Shown piece after piece: positions 1 through 4,592 of a stretch of 5,799 nucleotides of DNA (within the stretch, counting starts at the first letter, position 1; every line of letters starts with the position of its first letter). Under the pieces are notes generated by a model, which saw only the letters and a list, made by a program, of their open reading frames with translations, ran no database searches and was not told the origin of the DNA. The translations under genes and the position numbers were made by a program. The stretch covers positions 1-5,799 of the forward strand of contig LJUE01000166.1 in NCBI GenBank assembly GCA_001303885.1, in the 5' to 3' direction. This DNA comes from Planctomycetes bacterium SM23_32. GTDB lineage: Bacteria > Planctomycetota > Brocadiia > SM23-32.

Positions 1-275
1 CCCTCGGCATTGACGGCGTAGTACTCCCTGCGCCGCACCGCCTTCGTCTTGCCCGCGCAGTGCACCACCACGGAGGCCCCCTCCATGGCCGCGCGCAGCG
101 ACCTGACCGACTCGAGCGTGCCATAGCGCACTTCCACGCGGCAGAGCTGGCCCTGGATGAAGCGCGTGTCGCTGGTCCTGCGCAGCATGATGGCGACCTG
201 GCATTCATGCGCGACGAGCCGGTCCAGTATGTGGCTGCCGACGAAGCCGTTCGCCCCTGTGAGCAGCACCCTCAC
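1..275 (-). CDS. cerR: NAD(P)-dependent epimerase/dehydratase family reductase, probable ceramide reductase CerR (partial, N-terminal 91 residues)
   Basis: Translation of the minus strand from a GTG at 275 gives an N-terminus MRVLLTGANGFVGSHILDRL, the dinucleotide-binding TGxxGFxG signature of extended short-chain dehydrogenases. It continues to VVVHCAGKTKA (the family's H-x-A-[AG] strand-4 motif) and a YYAVNAEG stretch, typical of the V-N-x-x-G helix. The reading frame runs off the left edge, so the catalytic Tyr-x-x-x-Lys and the substrate domain are not visible. The GTG start overlaps the TGA stop of the upstream acyltransferase gene (GTGA, 275-272), which implies translational coupling, and an AGAAGG sits four bases before the GTG. 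In Caulobacter an epimerase-like enzyme of this family (CerR) reduces the 3-keto group of oxidised ceramide. The family call is firm. The ceramide assignment rests on the two genes before it, and other extended SDR substrates (sugars, sterols, flavonol-type ketones) remain possible. Confidence 0.72.
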   Translation of the reverse strand, partial: MRVLLTGANGFVGSHILDRLVAHECQVAIMLRRTSDTRFIQGQLCRVEVRYGTLESVRSLRAAMEGASVVVHCAGKTKAVRRREYYAVNAE

Positions 276-1387
276 AGCGCCTTCTCGTAGATGCGGTAGA
301 CCTTGGTCGGCCGGGCGCCCATCTTCTCCAGCGCCCTGATCATCAGGTCGTTGTCTTCGAGGATCCACGAGAACTCACCCTCGTAGTAGCCGGCCTCCAC
401 GCCTCTGGCAAAGGTGTCGTGGATCAGCAGGACGTCCACGCCCTTCCTGCGATGCTCGGGCACCACGCCCATGGTGAGCACCCGCACCGAATGCACGCGT
501 CGCCTGCCGAGCAGGAAGACGAGGAAGCCGAACGGGAAGAGCCGCCCCTTCATCTTCCTCAGCAGCGGGCCGTAGTCCGGCAGGGCCAGGCTGAACCCCA
601 CCGGCTCACCGTCGGCTTCGGCGATCAGGGCGACCGCCGGGTCAACGACGTCCTTGAGCTGACGGGCCATGAACGCGAACTGCTCCTCCGTCATGGGCAC
701 GAAGCCCCAGTTCTTCTCCCAGGCGCGGTTGTAGACCGCGAAGGCCTTGCCCACGTCCTCCTGGAAGGCGTCCATGCGCACCGGTCGCACGACGACGGCC
801 GAACGCTCGCGCGTCCTCTCGCACAACCGCACCAGCCGCTCGGGGATGCGGCCCGTGTAGGTGTACTCATAGGCCAGCAAGTCTTTGGCCTTCAGGTATC
901 CGGACCGGCGCATCAGCTCGGCGTAGTAGCGTTCGTTGTAGGGCATCATGAAGCCGGGGGCGCGGTCGAAGCCCTGCACCAGGATGCCGCACTCCTCGTT
1001 GGTGGAGAAGTTCATCGGCCCCCGGATGCGCTCCATGCCCCGGTGGCCGAGCCACCTCTCGGCCACCTCCAGCAGCGCGCCGCTCACGTCGTAGTCCTCC
1101 TCGGCGTCGAAGAAGCCGAAGAAGCCCGTCTTCTCGCCCCAGAACTCGTTGTGCCGCCGGTTGACGTGCGCAGTGATGCGGCCCCGGACCCGCCCGGCAT
1201 CGTCGCGGGCGAGGAAGTACTCGACTTCGATGAACGCGAAGATGGGATTGGCGGCGCTGAAGAACTGCCGGCGTTCACCCAGCAAGTGCGGCACGAAGAG
1301 CGGGTGGTCGGCGTAGAGGACCGAAGGGTACTCGATGAACTGCCGCATGCCCTTCGGCGACGCCACTGGCTCGACCGTGATGCCCAT
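272..1387 (-). CDS. bcerS: GNAT-fold N-acyltransferase, probable bacterial ceramide synthase bCerS
   Basis: This 371-residue protein belongs to a family often annotated only as hypothetical or GNAT acetyltransferase. Visible family landmarks are YPSVLYADHPLFVPHL near residues 20-35, NPIFAFIEVEYFLARDD (47-63), GRITAHVNRRHNE (69-81), TGFFGFFD (87-94), RGPMNFSTNEECGILVQGFD (122-141) and MMPYNERYYAEL (147-158). The C-terminal half holds the GNAT acyl-CoA-binding motif A, MGVVPEHRRKGVDVLLIHD (306-324), with the R-R-K-G-V turn at 313-317. GNAT proteins of this kind were shown in Caulobacter to N-acylate 3-ketosphinganine, giving an oxidised ceramide; placement directly after spt and before an epimerase-type reductase fits that role. 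Residues 283-294 (LFPFGFLVFLLG) form a hydrophobic patch that could face the membrane or a long acyl chain (inference). ATG is preceded by AGGAAG six bases upstream. No signal peptide is seen. GNAT assignment is near certain; bCerS function is likely but inferred. Confidence 0.78.
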   Translation of the reverse strand: MGITVEPVASPKGMRQFIEYPSVLYADHPLFVPHLLGERRQFFSAANPIFAFIEVEYFLARDDAGRVRGRITAHVNRRHNEFWGEKTGFFGFFDAEEDYDVSGALLEVAERWLGHRGMERIRGPMNFSTNEECGILVQGFDRAPGFMMPYNERYYAELMRRSGYLKAKDLLAYEYTYTGRIPERLVRLCERTRERSAVVVRPVRMDAFQEDVGKAFAVYNRAWEKNWGFVPMTEEQFAFMARQLKDVVDPAVALIAEADGEPVGFSLALPDYGPLLRKMKGRLFPFGFLVFLLGRRRVHSVRVLTMGVVPEHRRKGVDVLLIHDTFARGVEAGYYEGEFSWILEDNDLMIRALEKMGARPTKVYRIYEKAL

Positions 1388-1393
1388 CGGCGG

Positions 1394-1399
1394 CTTCCT
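1394..1399 (-). promoter_or_regulatory. Ribosome binding site of the bCerS gene
   Basis: The minus strand reads AGGAAG, then six bases (CCGCCG), then the ATG at 1387. This fixes the start of the acyltransferase gene, which has no stronger upstream alternative in frame. It lies in the 51-base gap after spt, where no terminator-like hairpin with a T run is seen, so cotranscription is expected. Confidence 0.6.
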
Positions 1400-1438
1400 G
1401 AACGAGCGGCGACGCGGCCCGGGGACGATGCGGGGGGC

Positions 1439-2644
1439 TCAGATGATCCCCAGCTCCCTGCCGACCTTCTCCACCTTCTCGAGGGCGAACTCGATCTGCG
1501 CTTCGGTGTGGGTCGCCATCAGGCTGATACGCAGCAGGGCCTCGTTGGGGCCGACGGCGGGCGCCACGACGGGGTTGACGAACAGGCCCTCCTCCTCCAG
1601 CCGCTTGCACATCCTGAAGCACTGCATCATGTCGCCCACGTGGACCGGTATGATGGGCGTCTGGCAGTCGCCGGTGTCGAAGCCGCGCTCCCGGAGGCCC
1701 TCCGTCATCAGGCGGGTGTTGTGCCAGAGCCTCTGGATGCGCTCCGGTTCCCGTCGCATGATGCGCAGGGCGGCGAGGGCGGCGGCGGCGTTGGGCGGGG
1801 AGATGCTGGCGCTGAAGATCAGGGCCCGCGAGCGGTGCTTCAAGTACTCGATGGTCTCGCTGTCGGAGGCCACGAACCCGCCCAGCGAGGCCAGCGACTT
1901 GCTGAAGGTGCCCATGATGAGCTGCACCTTGTCGGTCAGGCCGAAATGCTCGGACGTGCCGGCACCGGTCGCGCCCAGCACGCCGATCCCGTGGGCGTCG
2001 TCCACCAGGATGGCCGCCCCGTACCGCTCGGCCAGCCGCGTGATCGCCGGCAGCTCGCAGATGTCGCCCCGCATGCTGAAGACGCCGTCCACGGCTATCA
2101 GCTTCCCCGCCTTCCGCGGCGTCTCGGCGAGGCGCGCCTCGAGCGACTCCATGTCATTGTGGTTGAACCGCAGCAGCTCCCCGAAGCACAGCAGACAGCC
2201 GTCCACTATGCTGGCGTGGTCCTCCCGATCGGTGATGACGTAGTCCTCCCTGCCGACCAGCGCACTGATGACGCCCAGGTTGGTCTGGAACCCCGTGGAG
2301 TAGAGGACGGCGGCCGGCTTGCCGACCAGGTCGGCCAGCTCCCCCTCCAGTTCGAGGTGGATGTCCAGGGTCCCGTTCAGGAAACGGGAGCCGGCGCAGC
2401 CCGAGCCGTACTTATCGGTGGCCTGCTTGACCGCCTCCTTGACCTCCGGGTGGTTGGTGAGCCCCAGGTAGCTGTTGGAGCCCATCATGATGACTTTCAT
2501 CCCATCCATCAGCACTTCGGTGTCCTGGGCCGATGAGATGGGCCGGAAGTAGGGATAGAGGCCGGCCGCCTTGACGCGCTCGGGGTCCTTGAACTGCCGC
2601 ACCTTCTTCAGCAGCGGCAGGTTGTCAGAGCCTGCATCAGCCAT
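1439..2644 (-). CDS. spt: Serine palmitoyltransferase (PLP-dependent alpha-oxoamine synthase)
   Basis: A 401-residue cytosolic fold-type I PLP enzyme of the alpha-oxoamine synthase family. It would condense L-serine with a long-chain acyl thioester, releasing CO2, to give 3-ketosphinganine, the first step of sphingolipid synthesis. Landmarks are GSNSYLGLTNHPEV (55-68), YGSGCAGSRFLNGTLDIH (79-96), DREDHASIVDGC (139-150), VDGVFSMRGD (185-194), VDDAHGIGVLG (214-224), IMGTFSKSLASLGGF (243-257) and LLRISLMATHT (370-380). The expected catalytic residues are present: His143 (stacks on PLP), Asp215, His218 and Schiff-base Lys249. Their mutual spacings equal those of Sphingomonas SPT (His159, Asp231, His234, Lys265). 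The SRFLNGTLDIH and SLMATHT wording and the YPYFRPI N-terminus match Bacteroides-type SPT as remembered, more than BioF or Kbl. Length is normal for soluble bacterial SPT. A GAGGTGAGCGGGG stretch precedes the ATG. It is the first gene of the minus-strand operon, 51 bases before the acyltransferase gene. Confidence 0.9.
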   Translation of the reverse strand: MADAGSDNLPLLKKVRQFKDPERVKAAGLYPYFRPISSAQDTEVLMDGMKVIMMGSNSYLGLTNHPEVKEAVKQATDKYGSGCAGSRFLNGTLDIHLELEGELADLVGKPAAVLYSTGFQTNLGVISALVGREDYVITDREDHASIVDGCLLCFGELLRFNHNDMESLEARLAETPRKAGKLIAVDGVFSMRGDICELPAITRLAERYGAAILVDDAHGIGVLGATGAGTSEHFGLTDKVQLIMGTFSKSLASLGGFVASDSETIEYLKHRSRALIFSASISPPNAAAALAALRIMRREPERIQRLWHNTRLMTEGLRERGFDTGDCQTPIIPVHVGDMMQCFRMCKRLEEEGLFVNPVVAPAVGPNEALLRISLMATHTEAQIEFALEKVEKVGRELGII

Positions 2645-2686
2645 GAGACATCCCCGCTCACCTCTGCGTGGAGTTCCTCAGAGGCA

Positions 2687-2716
2687 ATCATTAACGCCCG
2701 CGACGGCGAATGTCAA
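2687..2716 (-). promoter_or_regulatory. Candidate sigma-70-type promoter for the spt-bcerS-cerR operon
   Basis: The minus strand has a perfect TTGACA at 2716-2711, an 18-base spacer, and AATGAT at 2692-2687 (4 of 6 to TATAAT). It sits in the most AT-rich patch of the divergent intergenic region. Transcription would begin near 2680, giving a leader of about 35 bases before the spt ATG. The -35 match is strong and the -10 weak. Promoter rules for this organism are unknown. Confidence 0.45.
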
Positions 2717-2742
2717 GTCATCAGGACCGCCTCAAGCGCCCG

Positions 2743-2754
2743 CCGGCGCGCCGG
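2743..2754. repeat. 12-bp perfect palindrome between the divergent operons
   Basis: CCGGCGCGCCGG reads the same on both strands and lies about 27 bases upstream of the spt -35 candidate and about 34 bases before the plus-strand -35 candidate. It could be an operator for a dimeric regulator shared by both operons, but in DNA this GC-rich short palindromes of C and G also arise by chance. Confidence 0.25.
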
Positions 2755-2787
2755 AAGGCCCTCCGTCGCCCCTGCGGGCCCAAGGAC

Positions 2788-2816
2788 TTGCGTTTGCCCC
2801 GGGCGTTCGGTAACAT
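2788..2816 (+). promoter_or_regulatory. Weak promoter candidate for the plus-strand operon
   Basis: TTGCGT at 2788-2793 (3 of 6 to TTGACA), a 17-base spacer and TAACAT at 2811-2816 (4 of 6 to TATAAT) form the best sigma-70-like pair seen upstream of the first plus-strand gene. A transcript from here would carry a leader of about 65 bases including the hairpin at 2832-2856. Support is spacing and partial matches only. Confidence 0.3.
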
Positions 2817-2831
2817 GGTTCGGAAGTCCGT

Positions 2832-2856
2832 GGCCGGCGCACATAGCGCACCGGCC
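2832..2856 (+). repeat. Inverted repeat / leader hairpin upstream of the coiled-coil protein gene
   Basis: GGCCGG (2832-2837) pairs with CCGGCC (2851-2856). After one mismatch the stem gains two more pairs (2839-2840 with 2848-2849), closing a loop around ACATAGC. It ends 20 bases before the GAGGAG ribosome binding site, so it could be a 5' leader structure in RNA or an operator in DNA. No T run follows, so it is not an intrinsic terminator. Confidence 0.35.
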
Positions 2857-2876
2857 CGCCTGGGCAAAGCCGCCTC

Positions 2877-2882
2877 GAGGAG
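2877..2882 (+). promoter_or_regulatory. Ribosome binding site of the coiled-coil protein gene
   Basis: GAGGAG is followed by five bases (CCGCA) and the ATG at 2888. It is a strong Shine-Dalgarno match and fixes this start. Confidence 0.65.
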
Positions 2883-2887
2883 CCGCA

Positions 2888-3631
2888 ATGGCGGACAACG
2901 AGACCCAGCAGACAGCCGAGCACCAAGAGGACCAGGGCTCGGCCACCGGCAGCTTCATGAAGAAGCTGTTCGCCAAGAAGAACGAGGCCGCCCAGCAGGG
3001 CAGCAATCCGGGCCGGCCCGAACAGGGCGTGGCCCAGATCCCATCCACGTTCCTGACGGTCGAATACGTGGACGACAGCGAAGGGATGGACGCCGCGCTG
3101 CGGGACATGAGTGAGCGCCTGCGCAAGATGGAGCAGCAGGTGACCACCATGCAGGAGACGCAGGTCCGGCTGGTGGCCGCCGTCAACCAGCAGGCCAAGG
3201 ACATCGGCAAGTTCGTCGAGTCGCTCGGGCGCCGCATAGACCGGCTCTACCGGCGCGTGACCGGCGGGGAGGCCACCAGCCACGGGGGAGCCGCGGAGGC
3301 AGACGAGGACGCCGAGAGCGGCGGGGCCGCTCTCGCAGCCGGGGCCGCCCTGGCCCCTGAGGTGGCCGACAATCCCGACCACCAGAACGCCTGGCGCATC
3401 GCCCGCGTCCTGGCCGCTGACCTGGAGGCCTACCACGAAGCGGCCGTGAGGGAAGGCGTTCTGTACGGCACCTTCTACAGCGTCCTGAGAGACCCCATCG
3501 AGAAGGCACGCAGGGCCTACGAGCAGCGCGTGAGCCGGGAGATCGTGGAGGGCTACGATTACTTCTCGAAGGGGCTGGACGAACTCATAGCTCGCAAGAG
3601 AGTGGAGCTGGAGGAAGAGGGCGCCATATAG
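2888..3631 (+). CDS. Uncharacterised coiled-coil protein with a C-terminal helical domain
   Basis: No named function is recognised for this 247-residue protein. Residues 1-50 are polar and probably disordered, apart from a short basic-hydrophobic segment FMKKLFAKK (23-31). Residues 64-124 have heptad-like spacing and should form a coiled coil (DMSERLRKMEQQVTTMQETQ is its core). Residues 126-162 are an Ala/Gly/Glu/Asp-rich linker. Residues 164-243 form a compact helical unit with the pattern A-R-x-L, then a Tyr-containing helix, V-x-E-G, Y-x-x-L-x-x-x-I, A-R-x-x-Y-E-x-R-V and D-Y-F. From memory, similar tails (ARLIVSEIKLYN-like followed by YEKRV and DYF) end various deltaproteobacterial and acidobacterial proteins of unknown role. 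There is no signal peptide or membrane helix, so it is probably cytoplasmic and oligomeric, perhaps a scaffold (inference). It is first in a probable three-gene operon, 49 bases ahead of a membrane protein gene. Codon bias at GC-rich third positions and the good RBS support it being real. Confidence 0.85.
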   Translation: MADNETQQTAEHQEDQGSATGSFMKKLFAKKNEAAQQGSNPGRPEQGVAQIPSTFLTVEYVDDSEGMDAALRDMSERLRKMEQQVTTMQETQVRLVAAVNQQAKDIGKFVESLGRRIDRLYRRVTGGEATSHGGAAEADEDAESGGAALAAGAALAPEVADNPDHQNAWRIARVLAADLEAYHEAAVREGVLYGTFYSVLRDPIEKARRAYEQRVSREIVEGYDYFSKGLDELIARKRVELEEEGAI

Positions 3632-3680
3632 CGCGCCGCCACCTTCGGATGCCGTCTGCCCCTTAGCGAGGCCCATCGCC

Positions 3681-4529
3681 GTGAAAGCCAAGCTCATCCT
3701 GACAGCCATCCTGGCCGTCGCCGTCCTGGGCTCCTTCCTCCCCGTGTTGCATGCGCAGCAGGAGCGCCCCGCCCCGCCCGCCGAGCAGGCCGAGGAACTC
3801 ACGCCGCGCGAGGCGGCCAAGAAGGAGGCCGCCAAGATCGCCCAGCAGGCCGGCGTCAGGGTGCAGGGCTTCGCTCAGTACTCCGACGAGTACTTCGAGA
3901 AGGCCACAGAGTCTCGCACGGTCGGCTGGATCGTGCTGGCCGCCGCCGCCCTGGGAGGGGCGCTGGCCCTGTTCTTCGGATGGACGCTGGTGAAGTCCCT
4001 GCTGGTGCCGTCCGCGCCGGTCCTGGGGCTGGCGACGGGGCTGGCGATGGCCTTCTTCGTCATCGAGGCCCTCTACACGGGGCGGCCCATATGGTTCCGG
4101 CTGCTGCTGGTAGGCGTGGGCGCCGCGCTGGGCGTGGCGGTCTACCTGTTCAGCGCGTTGCGCGCCAAGCCCGTGGCCGCCTTCCTGGTCATCATGTCGC
4201 CCTTCTTGATCATCTCGGCGTTCTTCTTCCCTTACAGCGCGGCGGCGGGCCTGGTCGTGTTCTGCATCGGCTTCCTGGCCGGCTTCTTCGCCATGATCGA
4301 ACTGCGCCCGCTGGCCATTGTCGCCAGCTCCATGCTGGGGGCATGTGCGTTCCTGGCAGTTTGGGGCCTGCTATCGCACCTGATGGGCGAGCAGGCGCCG
4401 TTCGTGCGCGACTTCTTCGAGTGGCTCATCGCCAACCCGCTGATGCTCGCCATCGCGTGGGCCGTCGGCGTGTGCATAGGCTCCAGCTTCCAGTTCACCA
4501 CCGGCCCGCGCGGCACGCTGGAGGGCTGA
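3681..4529 (+). CDS. Multi-pass membrane protein with signal peptide, DUF4203/TMEM198-like
   Basis: This 282-residue protein starts at a GTG with GAGG nine bases upstream. Residues 1-25 look like a cleavable signal peptide (K-rich start, hydrophobic core, LHA before Q26). A Pro/Glu/Ala-rich, then Lys/Ala-rich soluble stretch follows (26-79). About seven hydrophobic segments come next, near 81-101, 106-132, 137-159, 165-183, 187-206, 209-232 and 250-270. Gly-rich helices, the FFGWTLVKSLL segment and a late ELRPLAIVASSMLGACAF helix recall the DUF4203/TMEM198 group of seven-helix proteins of unknown function; this is by pattern memory and not firm. If the N-terminal peptide is cleaved, residues 26-79 would lie outside the cytoplasm; if it is retained, there would be eight helices. 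It lies between the coiled-coil protein and kinase genes without a visible terminator on either side. Its substrate or role cannot be stated. Confidence 0.8.
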   Translation: MKAKLILTAILAVAVLGSFLPVLHAQQERPAPPAEQAEELTPREAAKKEAAKIAQQAGVRVQGFAQYSDEYFEKATESRTVGWIVLAAAALGGALALFFGWTLVKSLLVPSAPVLGLATGLAMAFFVIEALYTGRPIWFRLLLVGVGAALGVAVYLFSALRAKPVAAFLVIMSPFLIISAFFFPYSAAAGLVVFCIGFLAGFFAMIELRPLAIVASSMLGACAFLAVWGLLSHLMGEQAPFVRDFFEWLIANPLMLAIAWAVGVCIGSSFQFTTGPRGTLEG

Positions 4530-4582
4530 TCCTCCTGCCGCGCCGCCCGGCTTGCCTGCGTGCCTGCAGCGCCCCGCCTGCC

Positions 4583-4587
4583 GGAGG
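4583..4587 (+). promoter_or_regulatory. Ribosome binding site that decides the kinase start
   Basis: GGAGG followed by five bases (TCCCC) precedes the ATG at 4593. A GTG at 4560 is in frame eleven codons earlier, but it has no comparable site and would add a Pro/Ala-rich tail absent from the family, so 4593 is preferred. Confidence 0.7.
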
Positions 4588-4592
4588 TCCCC

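Noticed and set aside
1388..1438. Terminator between spt and the acyltransferase gene
   Set aside because: The 51-base gap is GC-rich but shows no clear stem followed by a T run on the minus strand, so one transcript is more likely.
419..2536. A 705-codon open frame on the plus strand opposite spt and the acyltransferase gene
   Set aside because: It is antisense to two well-supported genes and crosses their intergenic gap. Its product is His/Arg/Gly/Pro-rich low-complexity sequence with no family motif, as expected for the mirror frame of GC-rich genes where stops are rare.
1439..2644. BioF (8-amino-7-oxononanoate synthase) or Kbl (2-amino-3-ketobutyrate CoA ligase) as the identity of the PLP enzyme
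   Set aside because: The fold and catalytic residues are shared, but the wording near SRFLNGTLDIH and SLMATHT and the neighbouring ceramide-synthase-like and reductase genes favour SPT. There are no biotin or threonine dehydrogenase genes nearby.
2645..2887. tRNA, riboswitch or small gene in the divergent gap
   Set aside because: No cloverleaf arms, no known riboswitch core and no short frame with a convincing ribosome binding site were seen. The only structure is the pair of short palindromes listed.
2732..3835. A 367-codon minus-strand frame opposite the coiled-coil protein gene
   Set aside because: It spans the divergent promoter region, the whole plus-strand gene and the next gene's start. 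The composition is typical of a shadow frame, and the plus-strand gene has a strong ribosome binding site and sensible domain layout.
4560..4592. GTG at 4560 as the kinase start
   Set aside because: It adds eleven Pro/Ala-rich residues not typical of PfkB proteins and lacks a good Shine-Dalgarno site, whereas GGAGG lies five bases before the ATG at 4593.
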